DNA of 64,000 bases from Fusibacter paucivorans. Its GTDB lineage: Bacteria > Bacillota > Clostridia > Peptostreptococcales > Acidaminobacteraceae. Positions 34,976 through 44,513 of this stretch are shown piece after piece. The position numbers were made by a program, and so were the translations under genes. The stretch is from positions 62,001 through 126,000 of the forward strand of contig NZ_JAHBCL010000008.1 of NCBI RefSeq assembly GCF_018390735.1. Reading direction: 5' to 3'. The first letter of the stretch is position 1. Every line of letters starts with the position of its first letter. The notes below the pieces were generated by a model. That model searched no databases and was not told the DNA's origin. It was given only the letters and a program-made list of their open reading frames with translations.

Positions 34976-35929
34976 ATGAGAAAAGGAAATATGAAATGGG
35001 TAGCATTGATATTAACACTCTTATTGAGTTTAATGATGCTGGCTGGCTGTTCAGAGACTGCACCAGAAACCAGTGGCAGCACTAGCGGCAGTGAATCCGA
35101 GGCGGCATCATCAGATGATCAGTCGACAGATGAAACACCTGATACTGAAAAGGGGACGGTAAAGCTCGTTTATGTTAACTGGTCTGAAGGCGTTGCGATG
35201 ACTAATCTGGCAAAAGCCATTCTCGAAGACAAAATGGGATACACTGTTGAAATAACAATGGCCGATGTTGCACCGATCTTTACATCACTGGCCAATGGTG
35301 ACCAAGATGCATTTATGGATGCATGGCTCCCAACAACTCATGCAAGTTACATGGATGAATACGGTGATGATTTAGATGATTTGGGCAATAACTTTGAAGA
35401 TGCCAAAATTGGCTTAGTCGTACCATCTTACGTTGCCATTAATAGTCTTGATGAACTTAATGATGTTGCAGATGATTTTAATCATGAACTCATTGGGATT
35501 GATTCAGGCGCTGGTATTATGAAGGCGACTGATGCTGCTATTGAAGCTTACGGTTTGGATTACGAATTGATACCAGGTAGTGGTCCGGCGATGACAGCAG
35601 CACTTGCTACGGCGATTGAAGATAACGAAGCAATTGCTGTAACAGGCTGGGCGCCACACTGGAAATTTGCACGATGGGATCTTAAATTCTTAGAAGATCC
35701 ACAAGGTGTCTACGGTGGTTCGGAAAACATTCATACCATAACACGTAAAGGTTTTAGCGATGATATGCCGGATGTAGCTGCATTCTTGACGAATTTCTAT
35801 ATGGACGGTCAACAACTCGGTGACTTAATGGGCGCCATTGCAGACAGTGATGATGATCCTGTCGATGTTGCAAGAGTTTGGATGGCAGACAATGAAGAAC
35901 TTATAAATTCGTGGATTCCTGCAGAATAA
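34976..35929 (+). CDS. Glycine betaine-type substrate-binding lipoprotein
   Basis: A 317-residue OpuAC-family lipoprotein. Signal peptide with lipobox LAGC (C25), then a Ser/Thr/Glu-rich tether to about 58. Tryptophans in YVNWSEG, DAWLPTTH and TGWAPHWKFARWD are placed to build the aromatic box that cages quaternary ammonium groups. Last gene of the importer operon; a terminator follows. Betaine, carnitine or choline are all possible ligands. Confidence 0.92.
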   Translation: MRKGNMKWVALILTLLLSLMMLAGCSETAPETSGSTSGSESEAASSDDQSTDETPDTEKGTVKLVYVNWSEGVAMTNLAKAILEDKMGYTVEITMADVAPIFTSLANGDQDAFMDAWLPTTHASYMDEYGDDLDDLGNNFEDAKIGLVVPSYVAINSLDELNDVADDFNHELIGIDSGAGIMKATDAAIEAYGLDYELIPGSGPAMTAALATAIEDNEAIAVTGWAPHWKFARWDLKFLEDPQGVYGGSENIHTITRKGFSDDMPDVAAFLTNFYMDGQQLGDLMGAIADSDDDPVDVARVWMADNEELINSWIPAE

Positions 35930-35965
35930 CCAGCGACGAGAGAATATAATCAAAAAAAATAAAAC

Positions 35966-36015
35966 AGCAATTCGTCATTGAATGATAGCATTCTTTGTCG
36001 GATTGCTTTTTTTTT
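35966..36015 (+). terminator. Intrinsic terminator of the importer operon
   Basis: AGCAATTCG pairs with CGGATTGCT (one wobble), followed by nine T. Confidence 0.8.
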
Positions 36016-36160
36016 GCAGAAAATGGGATTAAAAATATTTTTTTAACGCCAAGACAAGTTAAATGCTATGTTTTAATGTATGACTATTCGTACAATGATG
36101 TTGTAGTGAAGCGGTTTTAGTGTTACGCTAGGTTCAAATAGCATGATGGGAGGTTAACAA

Positions 36161-38065
36161 ATGGCTAAAATTGGGGTTGTCTGGCATTATATCAAATATG
36201 AGGAATACTTTCGAATCATTGCAGAATCCATAGGAGAAACGATCTATTTCAAACTCGGCAATCTATATGATGGCATACGAGCGGCTAAAGCACTCATTGA
36301 AGAAGCAGACGTCGAGGTTATTATTGCTCGAGGCTACACGGGAGAATTGATAAGAGAATCTGTAGAAATCCCCGTTGTCGTTATGGAAAACTCTAACTTT
36401 GACTTGATCAATGCTGTTCACAAAGCGCATGAACTTGGGGAAAAGATTGCATTTGTGGATTATCAGCGTAATAAACAGTTTTATGATTTTGAACTGATTA
36501 AGCGATTGCTCGATATTGATTTTGACTATTTTACCTTTAATGAAATTCATGAAATCGAAGGTAAGACGCATGAGATTGCAAAAAAAGGATATGATGTCGT
36601 CATTGGTACGGGATCCTGTGTCTTTCGAAATGCCTTTAAATCTGGGATAGACAGTGTGTTGCTAGAAACAAGCCGTGAGGATTTTATTTCAGCGATTAAC
36701 CGCGCAAAGGCAACGGTGGAAATCAGACGCCGCGAGACAGAGAAAAATAAATGGATGAAGGCGATCTACGACAATGCTAAAGAAGGTTATATGCTGGTGA
36801 CAGGTGAAGGCAAAATAACGGTTTTCAATGAAATCATGTCTGAAATTTTTAATGTGGAAAGTGAATCGATTATTGGTAAAGAGATGTCTGAAGCGATGAA
36901 GGTTGCCACAGATATCCGTAAGGTTTATGCCAAGACGGCGATTAGTGGTGAACTCATCGATGTTAATCGAAACCGTGTCATTGTCAATCGATTTCCCATT
37001 GATGAAGAAGACCAGACGGATTGTGTATTGATCAATTTACAAAAAGCGTCGAATATTCATGACTTGGATGCAAAACTGCGTCATGATTATGTGAAAAAGG
37101 GGTTTGTATCCAAAACACACTTTGATGATATAATCACGAAAAATACAGAAATGCTGGAACTCATTCAAAAGGCAAAGCTCTATGCCAAATCAAAATCCAA
37201 TATCCTAATCTATGGCGAAAGCGGTACGGGGAAAGAATTGTTTGCCCAGAGTATTCATCGTGAAAGTACATGTGCTGCAGGACCTTTCGTTGCGATAAAC
37301 TGTGCCTCTCTACCTGAAAATCTTTTGGAGAGTGAGCTCTTTGGCTATGAAGAAGGGGCTTTTACCGGTGCCCGAAAAGGCGGCAAGCTCGGTATATTTG
37401 AACTGGCACACAAGGGCACGATTTTTTTAGATGAAATTGGCGAAATGAGTATTCAGCTACAGTCGCGGTTTTTACGCGTGCTGCAGGAGCGGGAAGTTAT
37501 CCGGTTAGGCGGTGATCGCGTCATTCCAGTTGATGTGCGCATTATTTGCGCGACGAATAAAAATCTCTTTAACCTCGTCGTCGATGGCAAGTTTAGAGAG
37601 GATCTCTATTATCGCATTAACATTTTAAAATTGAGCGTGCCGCCGCTTCGGCAACGAAAAGATGATATCTGGTGTATTTTTAAGTATTTTTTAAATCACA
37701 AAGGCTATGTCAACACAGATGAGCTTGCTTTTTTGGAGCCGTTGATGATTCGCTATGACTGGCCGGGAAACGTGCGAGAGCTTCAGGCTTTTGGGGAAAG
37801 ACTGATGGCGATGCGCGATTCGCTCGATGCAGTAACGGCAAAGGCACTTTTCAGCGAATGCGTTCACGACGGTGATTCTGATGACAGGCGCTATAAGCGA
37901 CTTGACGATAAAGTGATACAAATCAATCTTGCGTCGATGAATGAAATGGAAAATCAGATCATACAGCTTCTTTATGAGCACCTTGGTGGCGATAAAGACG
38001 AAATGGCAAACATCCTCAATATTTCAAAGACGACACTTTGGCGTAAACTTAAAGAAATTAACTAA
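36161..38065 (+). CDS. Sigma-54-dependent activator, PrpR_N-PAS-AAA+-Fis
   Basis: A 634-residue enhancer-binding protein of the PrpR type. PrpR_N sensor at about 1-190, PAS at about 200-300 (KAIYDNAKEGYMLVTGEGKI), AAA+ at about 325-550 with Walker A GESGTGKE, GAFTGA and Walker B IFLDEIGE, and C-terminal Fis-type helix-turn-helix GGDKDEMANILNISKTTLWRKL. GGGAGG precedes the ATG. PrpR_N domains bind small carboxylates (2-methylcitrate in PrpR). A sigma-54 promoter and enhancer-like dyad follow directly, so the TRAP/CoA operon downstream is its target. Confidence 0.94.
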   Translation: MAKIGVVWHYIKYEEYFRIIAESIGETIYFKLGNLYDGIRAAKALIEEADVEVIIARGYTGELIRESVEIPVVVMENSNFDLINAVHKAHELGEKIAFVDYQRNKQFYDFELIKRLLDIDFDYFTFNEIHEIEGKTHEIAKKGYDVVIGTGSCVFRNAFKSGIDSVLLETSREDFISAINRAKATVEIRRRETEKNKWMKAIYDNAKEGYMLVTGEGKITVFNEIMSEIFNVESESIIGKEMSEAMKVATDIRKVYAKTAISGELIDVNRNRVIVNRFPIDEEDQTDCVLINLQKASNIHDLDAKLRHDYVKKGFVSKTHFDDIITKNTEMLELIQKAKLYAKSKSNILIYGESGTGKELFAQSIHRESTCAAGPFVAINCASLPENLLESELFGYEEGAFTGARKGGKLGIFELAHKGTIFLDEIGEMSIQLQSRFLRVLQEREVIRLGGDRVIPVDVRIICATNKNLFNLVVDGKFREDLYYRINILKLSVPPLRQRKDDIWCIFKYFLNHKGYVNTDELAFLEPLMIRYDWPGNVRELQAFGERLMAMRDSLDAVTAKALFSECVHDGDSDDRRYKRLDDKVIQINLASMNEMENQIIQLLYEHLGGDKDEMANILNISKTTLWRKLKEIN

Positions 38066-38109
38066 TCCAATTTCATCCAAGTGATTTCATTTTGAAATTC
38101 AAATTTAAA

Positions 38110-38131
38110 TTTGCAATAAAAATATTGCAAA
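38110..38131. promoter_or_regulatory. Candidate enhancer of the TRAP/CoA operon
   Basis: TTTGCAAT-N6-ATTGCAAA, a perfect inverted repeat with eight-base arms, centred about 75 bases upstream of the -24 element. Confidence 0.6.
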
Positions 38132-38194
38132 TTTTTTTTGCTAAGAGTTTAGTAAATTGAGGATTTTCAATGTCTTGAGAGATTTTAAAAAAGA

Positions 38195-38210
38195 TGGCAC
38201 GGGTTTTGCT
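38195..38210 (+). promoter_or_regulatory. Sigma-54 promoter of the TRAP/CoA operon
   Basis: TGGCAC-GGGTT-TTGCT matches the consensus with five-base gap. It lies 36 bases ahead of the dctP-like start codon, consistent with a short leader. Confidence 0.88.
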
Positions 38211-38245
38211 TTATATATAAGCAACGAAATTAAAGGAGGTTCTAA

Positions 38246-39364
38246 ATGAACAAGAGGGTTAATGGTTATAAGCGTTTTTGGGGACTAGTACTGATAATTT
38301 GCATGATCGTATCCTTGACGGCATGCAGCGGAAGCAAAACACAGACGAATGCACAGACTGACACGGGCAGTGAGACGAACAGTGAGACGATGACATCAAC
38401 TGAAACAGCGCCGGAAACGATCAAGCTGAAAGTGGCAGATATTTATCCAGGAACGCATTATGTGCCGGCCAACAGTTTAATGGTATGGACAGAGCGCGTG
38501 ACGGAACTGACGAATAATCAAGTTCAGTTCGATATTTATCCTTCACAGCAAATGGGCAGCAGTGCTGATATGCTGGATATCATGAGCAAGGGCATCGCAG
38601 ATATTGGCTATGTACCATTTCCGTACTTTAGCAGCAGAATGCCGTTGATCACAGGCGCAGGCGCTATTTCGGGTACATGGGCAAACTGTAGTACAGGCAA
38701 TCCCGCTGTATGGTCAGTAGCGACAGCATCGCCGGTTCTTGAAAATGATTTTCTAAGCAATGACATCAGGCCGATCCTGCCTTTTGCCAATCAGACCTTT
38801 CAGCTATTAACGAATAAAGTGCTCGTTACTTCATTGGATGAAATTAAAGGATTAAAAATAAGGAGCAGCGGTGGCGTCATGGATAAGATTATCACGTCGC
38901 TCGGCGCCATCCCCGTTCAAATTCCGGTGACAGAACTCTATGAAGCCATGGCGCGTGGAACAGTTGACGGCACACTGATTTCATGTATCGCAGCGGATTC
39001 AAATAAGATCAACGAAGCGTCGAAATACGTGACGACAGGTGTTAATGTTTCCGGCGGTGTCTTTGGCTATGTCATCAATGAAGACGTTTGGCAGTCATTG
39101 CCGCAAAATGTTCGGGATGCTATGAATCAGGCGAGTACAGAGGCATTGACGCAACTTGGCGAAACAATGGATAAATTAGAGTTGGAAGCGTTGGAGGCCT
39201 TTAAAAGCGGAGGGCTCGAAGTTCATGAATTATCGCAGGATGAACAGAAAAAATGGATACTGGCTCAGGCAAATGTTGAAGCGGACTGGATCAGTGATAT
39301 GGATGGCAAAGGACTACCCGGTGCGCAAGTACTGCAAAGTCTAAGAGATCATATTGAGCCTTAA
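38246..39364 (+). CDS. dctP: TRAP transporter substrate-binding lipoprotein DctP
   Basis: A 372-residue solute receptor. Signal peptide with lipobox LTAC (C27), Thr/Ser/Glu-rich tether to about 60, then the DctP fold. The motif GLKIRSSGGVMDKIITSLGAIPVQIPVTELYEAM contains the conserved arginine (in KIRSS, near residue 209) that binds the ligand carboxylate. AAAGGAGG precedes the ATG. First gene of a seven-gene operon. The ligand is a carboxylate of unknown identity. Confidence 0.92.
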   Translation: MNKRVNGYKRFWGLVLIICMIVSLTACSGSKTQTNAQTDTGSETNSETMTSTETAPETIKLKVADIYPGTHYVPANSLMVWTERVTELTNNQVQFDIYPSQQMGSSADMLDIMSKGIADIGYVPFPYFSSRMPLITGAGAISGTWANCSTGNPAVWSVATASPVLENDFLSNDIRPILPFANQTFQLLTNKVLVTSLDEIKGLKIRSSGGVMDKIITSLGAIPVQIPVTELYEAMARGTVDGTLISCIAADSNKINEASKYVTTGVNVSGGVFGYVINEDVWQSLPQNVRDAMNQASTEALTQLGETMDKLELEALEAFKSGGLEVHELSQDEQKKWILAQANVEADWISDMDGKGLPGAQVLQSLRDHIEP

Positions 39365-39374
39365 GGAGTGTGTC

Positions 39375-39866
39375 ATGAAAAGAATTTTCGAAAAATTGGA
39401 TGACATTATTATTAAGATCAGCAGTGCCATTCTTTTCATTATGATGATTTGGGTATTTTCTGATGCAGTTGGGCGGTATGTCTTTAATCACCCGCTACCG
39501 GGAACACTGGAAATAACAGAAGAGTATTTGATGGTTTGTATTGTTTTTTTATCTATCAGTTATGCACAAAAGCACAAGGCGCATGTACGTGTTGATTTGT
39601 TTATCCACTATATTCCCGAGCACATCTTAAAAGTGACAGATGTAATCATGCAGCTCTTCATGCTCTTTTATGCCGTGCTGCTGACAAGGCAAGCTTTTGC
39701 GCAGGCGCTATGGTGTATTGAAGTCAACAGCACGTCGAGAGGATCGTTGGGGTATCCGTTGGCACCGGCCTATTTCTTGATGGGGTTGGGACTGTTGATG
39801 ACATCGGTGAGAATACTCTTTGAGCTCGTTGAAGGTGCAAGGGTCATCAAAGGAGGGCAATCGTGA
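39375..39866 (+). CDS. dctQ: TRAP transporter small membrane subunit DctQ
   Basis: A 163-residue four-TM protein (segments about 15-35, 48-65, 85-108, 126-148) of the DctQ family; GRYVFNHPLPGTLEITEEYLM is the family pattern. ATG 39375 has AAGGAG upstream and lies ten bases after the dctP stop. Its 3' end overlaps the dctM-like start by four bases. Confidence 0.9.
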   Translation: MKRIFEKLDDIIIKISSAILFIMMIWVFSDAVGRYVFNHPLPGTLEITEEYLMVCIVFLSISYAQKHKAHVRVDLFIHYIPEHILKVTDVIMQLFMLFYAVLLTRQAFAQALWCIEVNSTSRGSLGYPLAPAYFLMGLGLLMTSVRILFELVEGARVIKGGQS

Positions 39867-41143
39867 TCATCGGATTGATTTTATTACTCATATTTTTATT
39901 TCTTGGCATGCCGATCGGATTTTGTCTGGGGGCAGCAGGCATCATCGGACTAACATATGTCCAAGGGTTTGATTTAGCTGTCAATATATTGATGACGACA
40001 CCATTTAGAAGTGTTGCAAGTTATACCCTTGTGACGATACCGCTATTTGTTCTAATGGCTGAATTTCTCGATGTAACGGGATTGGCGAAGAAGTCTTATA
40101 TTGCCGCGTATAAATGGATTGGTCATCTTCGAGGCGGTCTAGGAATTGCTACCATTATCGGCGGTGCCGCATTTGGTGCATGTTCGGGGTCGAGTTCGGC
40201 ATCAACAGCAACATTTGGTGCCATCGCCATTCCGGAAATGAAAAAATGCAATTACAGTGATGAACTAAGCGCTGGAACGGTTGCCATTGCCGGTACGCTT
40301 GCGGCGATTATTCCGCCGAGCATATTGCTGGTCGTCTATGGATCACAAGCCAATGTTTCAATCGGTAAAGTTTTAATCGCAGGGATTATACCAGGGGCTA
40401 TGATGGCTTTACTCTATGCTTTTGGGGTTTGGCTCATTGTCAAGATTTGGCCGAAACATGCCCCGCCGGTTGAACCCTATAGCTGGTCTGAGCGCTTTAA
40501 AGCACTGTGGGATATTTGGCCAATGGTGATTATAGCGCTTATGATTTTAATTTTTCTCTATTCCGGCATTACCACACCGACGGAGACTGCCGCTTTTGGT
40601 GCGATTGTGACACTGTTGTTAGGCATATTGACAAAGTCAATTACATTACCAGAGGTGATTCAATCATTAAAAAATACGTTGAAGACGACGGCGATGATGT
40701 TTACCATCATCATTGGCGCTCAGATTTTCACATACTATTTGACGCTGACGGGGTTGACGCAAGCTGCGATTACAGCGATCAGCGGACTTGATGTTTCAAA
40801 TGCGGTTATTATGCTGCTCATCGTCATCGTCTACTTGTTCTTAGGCATGTTCCTGCCATCTATGGGAACGATGCTGCTGACATTGCCATTGGTACTGCCG
40901 CTTATGATTGAGATGGGTTATGATCCTATCTGGTTTGGTGTTGTCTTGGTAATGTTGCTCGAGGTTGGTCTTATTACACCGCCCGTCGGATTAAATTGTT
41001 TTATCGCCAGCGGCACTAGTGGGATTCCATTATCAAAAGTTTTTAAAGGAGCGATGCCGCTTTTGGCTATGGCGATGTTTGGTATTTTTCTGATGATCAT
41101 GTTTCCTCAAATTGTACTGTGGTTACCGACAATGATGAAATAA
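39863..41143 (+). CDS. dctM: TRAP transporter large membrane subunit DctM
   Basis: A 426-residue sodium-driven permease with about 12 TM segments. Conserved stretches include GAAFGACSGSSSASTATFGAIAIPEM and IPPSILLVVYG, both typical of DctM. The start is GTG at 39863, overlapping the dctQ stop (GTGA), with AGGAGGG upstream. It works with DctP and DctQ to import organic acids. Confidence 0.92.
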   Translation: MIIGLILLLIFLFLGMPIGFCLGAAGIIGLTYVQGFDLAVNILMTTPFRSVASYTLVTIPLFVLMAEFLDVTGLAKKSYIAAYKWIGHLRGGLGIATIIGGAAFGACSGSSSASTATFGAIAIPEMKKCNYSDELSAGTVAIAGTLAAIIPPSILLVVYGSQANVSIGKVLIAGIIPGAMMALLYAFGVWLIVKIWPKHAPPVEPYSWSERFKALWDIWPMVIIALMILIFLYSGITTPTETAAFGAIVTLLLGILTKSITLPEVIQSLKNTLKTTAMMFTIIIGAQIFTYYLTLTGLTQAAITAISGLDVSNAVIMLLIVIVYLFLGMFLPSMGTMLLTLPLVLPLMIEMGYDPIWFGVVLVMLLEVGLITPPVGLNCFIASGTSGIPLSKVFKGAMPLLAMAMFGIFLMIMFPQIVLWLPTMMK

Positions 41144-41163
41144 AATTAAAGGAGAAACAACAT

Positions 41164-41637
41164 ATGATAAAAAAATTAGATCACATGACTTTTGCGGTGC
41201 ATGATCGCGCAACAGTAGGTGCGCGGATTGAAAAAGTTTACGGCGGCAATTTTCTGATGACTGTTAAGAGTGAACCGAAGCAGTACGTCTGTGACATGTA
41301 TATGATTGAAGGTGACATCATACTGGGGCTCTTGGAGCCGACCTCACCAGATAGCTTTGTTGCTAAACATCTTGAGAAATTCGGCGAAAGCCTACAGCAT
41401 ATTGGTGTCGATGTGGACAATTTGGACAATGCCATTCAGATATTCGATGAGAATGCCATTAAGTATGGCCTTTACGAAGAAGTTGAAAACATACGTCGTG
41501 AAGTGATCGTTTCGCCAAAATATACATTTGGTACTGTTATGCAGGTGATGGAGTGGTTTGATGACTATAAGACAAAGTCATCAGAAGAACGTATGCGCAT
41601 TGTATGGAATGAAATTGAAGGAGCTGACAATGAGTAA
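41164..41637 (+). CDS. VOC-family protein, methylmalonyl-CoA epimerase-like
   Basis: A 157-residue vicinal-oxygen-chelate protein. Metal ligands are probably H7 in KLDHMTFAV, the histidine in SLQHIGVDV near residue 79, and E in QVMEWF near residue 131, the spacing of methylmalonyl-CoA epimerase or glyoxalase. AAAGGAG stands ahead of ATG 41164. It sits between transporter and CoA-activating genes, which suggests epimerisation or isomerisation of an acyl-CoA. The substrate is not established. Confidence 0.8.
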   Translation: MIKKLDHMTFAVHDRATVGARIEKVYGGNFLMTVKSEPKQYVCDMYMIEGDIILGLLEPTSPDSFVAKHLEKFGESLQHIGVDVDNLDNAIQIFDENAIKYGLYEEVENIRREVIVSPKYTFGTVMQVMEWFDDYKTKSSEERMRIVWNEIEGADNE

Positions 41638-43741
41638 TCAGCAATTGATGAAACATTTGATGGCGCCTGACAGCATTGCCGTTTTAGGTGCCTCTAATCG
41701 CCCTGAAAGTATTGGCGGCAGACCAATTAAGTTTTTAAAGGATTATGGTTTCAAGGGCGCAGTTTATCCAATCAATCCAAAATATGAAACCATACAAGGG
41801 CTGCCGTGTTACAAGGACATCAGCAGCATTCCCCAAAAAGCTGATTTATTGATCATCATCACGAAGCCCAATAGCATCCTGCAGGCAATGCGTGATGCAA
41901 AAGCTCGGAAAATTCCAGCCGTTATGATTATAACGTCAGGGTTTTCCGAGTCGGGTGATGATGGCAAAAAGCTTGAAGAGGCACTCGTTACGTATGCCAG
42001 AGATAATGAGATGCTCGTCATGGGCCCCAATTGTCAGGGATTTGTCAATTTTGACAAGAAAGTGACGGCAACTTTTACGGGTGCTTTGAGTCGCGGGAAT
42101 CTGCAGCAGGGCAACATTTGTCTTATATCTCAGAGCGGCGCCATGAGCGGCATGCTCTATGCTATGGCCGTGGATCTCGGCATTGGTTTTTCTTATCTGA
42201 TCAGCGGCGGCAACGAATCTATTGTTACCACATCGCATTTTATTGACTATGCGGTGGATGATGATCGAACAGATGCTATTTGCGTTTACATGGAAGGGAT
42301 TAAAGATGCGCCGCTATTGAAAGCTGCGGCTAGAAAAGCAGTTGAACAAGACAAACCCATTGTTGCGATGAAAGTGGGAAAATCGGAAGCTGGCAGCAAG
42401 GCGGCGTCTTCTCACACCGGTGCATTAGCATCCTCTGATGCCATCGTGGACAGCTTTATGAAACAATCTGGCATTTTGCGTGTTGAAACGACAGATGATC
42501 TCTTTGACGCGATGAAAGTGTTCTCAAATGGCAAACGATCTGATGGTAATCGCATAGGTGTCGTGTCAATCTCCGGAGGTGCTGGCGTCGTCATGGCAGA
42601 TGCCTGTGAAAAATATCAGATGACACTGCCAAAACTCTCGGGAGAGACCGAAAAAGAACTCAGTGCAAATATCCCCGCATTTGGTTCACCGCATAATCCA
42701 GTCGATTTAACGGCACAGGTTTTAACAGCTTATGAGAAATTCTATCATTGTATTGAAACGGTTGCAGCAGATGAAAGCGTAGATGCAGTGGTCATATTCA
42801 TCGGTTTACTGGAGCATTTGAAAGATAATCTCTTAAAGGCGATTGAAGATCTGAATGCTGTAACGCAGAAACCAATTTTGGTAACTTGGCTTGCGGCGAC
42901 GCCTGAAATAAAATCATGGTTCTATGAAAAGAAAATACCGCTCTTTGAAGATTCGGATCGCTGCATATTTGGCGCTTCGCTGCTTTGGCGCTATACAGCA
43001 CTAAAGCGGGAAGTCATGTTGCCAATAGAAAGAACCGGTGATGATTTGACTGCGTCAGTGCATGAAATGTACAAAGGCATAAATGGATTTTTAAATGAAT
43101 GGGACTCAAAACAGATGATTGCTGCAGCAGGCGTGATGACTGATTCGCCAATCGTTGCAGCGGATGCAGCCGCACTGGCATCAATTGCGGAAAAGTTAAA
43201 TTACCCAGTTGCCGTAAAAGTATTATCGCAGTCAATTTTGCACAAGTCAGATATTGGCGGTGTCGTACTAAATGTTGGCGATAAAACGGCATTATTAAAT
43301 GCTTATACCTCTATTCTCGACAATGTTGAGGCAAATGGTTTGGCTTCAGCTTTTGAGGGGGTTATTGTCTCACCAATGCGGCCAAAAGGAACGGAGATGA
43401 TCGTTGGTATTAAAAAGGATCCGCATCTTGGGACAGCTGTTGTATTGGGGATGGGCGGCACGATGGTAGAGATCTTGAAGGATTCGGTTATGCAGCTTAT
43501 TCCCATCGATAAACGTAATGCAGTCAAAATGATTGATTCCCTTAAAAGTAGAAAAATGCTGTATGGCTATCGGGACATTGCGCGAAAGGATATTGATGCA
43601 TTAGCGGCGATTATTGTCCGCGTCAGCGACTTATGTATGGCACGTCCGGATATTCAAGAAATGGACATCAACCCGATCTTTGTCTACGATGAAGGACAGG
43701 GGGCGGTCGCCCTTGATGCTTTGATTAAACTGGAGGTTTAA
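41630..43741 (+). CDS. NDP-forming acyl-CoA synthetase, fused alpha and beta domains
   Basis: A 703-residue acetate-CoA ligase (ADP-forming) family enzyme, which links acyl-CoA formation or cleavage to ATP. The CoA-binding domain (about 10-135) starts SIAVLGASNRPESIGGRP, the ligase domains follow (SGAMSGMLYAMA, SHTGALASSDAIVDSF), and the ATP-grasp domain occupies about 480-700 (YPVAVKVLSQSILHKSDIGGV). GGAG precedes ATG 41630, which overlaps the VOC gene by eight bases. Substrate range in this family is wide. Confidence 0.9.
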   Translation: MSNQQLMKHLMAPDSIAVLGASNRPESIGGRPIKFLKDYGFKGAVYPINPKYETIQGLPCYKDISSIPQKADLLIIITKPNSILQAMRDAKARKIPAVMIITSGFSESGDDGKKLEEALVTYARDNEMLVMGPNCQGFVNFDKKVTATFTGALSRGNLQQGNICLISQSGAMSGMLYAMAVDLGIGFSYLISGGNESIVTTSHFIDYAVDDDRTDAICVYMEGIKDAPLLKAAARKAVEQDKPIVAMKVGKSEAGSKAASSHTGALASSDAIVDSFMKQSGILRVETTDDLFDAMKVFSNGKRSDGNRIGVVSISGGAGVVMADACEKYQMTLPKLSGETEKELSANIPAFGSPHNPVDLTAQVLTAYEKFYHCIETVAADESVDAVVIFIGLLEHLKDNLLKAIEDLNAVTQKPILVTWLAATPEIKSWFYEKKIPLFEDSDRCIFGASLLWRYTALKREVMLPIERTGDDLTASVHEMYKGINGFLNEWDSKQMIAAAGVMTDSPIVAADAAALASIAEKLNYPVAVKVLSQSILHKSDIGGVVLNVGDKTALLNAYTSILDNVEANGLASAFEGVIVSPMRPKGTEMIVGIKKDPHLGTAVVLGMGGTMVEILKDSVMQLIPIDKRNAVKMIDSLKSRKMLYGYRDIARKDIDALAAIIVRVSDLCMARPDIQEMDINPIFVYDEGQGAVALDALIKLEV

Positions 43742-43742
43742 A

Positions 43743-44513
43743 ATGCGTGATTCAAAATTGTTAATGGATGCTCTGGCTAGATTTATAAAGCCTTTGACCA
43801 TGCCGGTGGCAGTGATGCGACCGACTGATAAAACGGCAATCACTGACAAATTCATTCAGCCCAGCGTGAAGTTTGAACGGAAACTCGCGCTTTGTCAAGG
43901 GGTTGCAGCAGCACGGCGATATGGCTGGACACTGCTGTTTGAAGAAGCTGATCACGGATGCCCGGCATCATATGCTTATTTGGGTTTTAAAGAATCAGCT
44001 TATTTTAAAGAAGGTGGCATTGTCTATCCTGGTTATGCCAACGATATGGCCATTGCAAAAAAAATTGAACAGGGCAATAGTTTCTTTGAGGTGCCGCCAA
44101 CCTATTTATTGATGGGAGCACTTGAAAAGGTCGATTTTGAACCGGAACTTGTGCTTGTCTATGGGAACTCCGCACAGATTGCGCGCATTGCACAGGGCAT
44201 TAATTATTATTATGGCGACGGTGTCAAGAGTACGACTTTTGGACGTGCAGCTTGTGCCTCTTACATTGTGAAAGCGCTTAAGTGCAATGAGCCGCTCATT
44301 GTCATTCCAAGCGGCGGCGAGCGTATTTTCGCCAGCACACAGGATGATGAACTCATTGTTGCGATTCCTAGAGCCTACTTTTTAGATACGGCTAAAGGGA
44401 TTGAGCGTGTTCATAAAGAAGGGCTTTCCAGATTCCCGACGATCTTCCATGGCGTGCTGAGCACACCGGACTTCCCGGCGAAATATTGGGAGGTTATCAA
44501 TGACGGCAGATAA
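43743..44513 (+). CDS. DUF169-family protein
   Basis: A 256-residue protein of the DUF169 family, whose function is uncharacterised. Seen are KLALCQGVAAARRYGWTLL, FEEADHGCPASYAYLGF with a conserved cysteine, and VPSGGERIFA-like GGERIFASTQDDE. Metal or haem binding has been suggested for the family, but no ligand set is certain here. It begins directly after the synthetase (stop TAA, then ATG) and overlaps the CoA-transferase by 14 bases, so expression is tightly coupled and a role in acyl-CoA metabolism is likely. Confidence 0.78.
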   Translation: MRDSKLLMDALARFIKPLTMPVAVMRPTDKTAITDKFIQPSVKFERKLALCQGVAAARRYGWTLLFEEADHGCPASYAYLGFKESAYFKEGGIVYPGYANDMAIAKKIEQGNSFFEVPPTYLLMGALEKVDFEPELVLVYGNSAQIARIAQGINYYYGDGVKSTTFGRAACASYIVKALKCNEPLIVIPSGGERIFASTQDDELIVAIPRAYFLDTAKGIERVHKEGLSRFPTIFHGVLSTPDFPAKYWEVINDGR

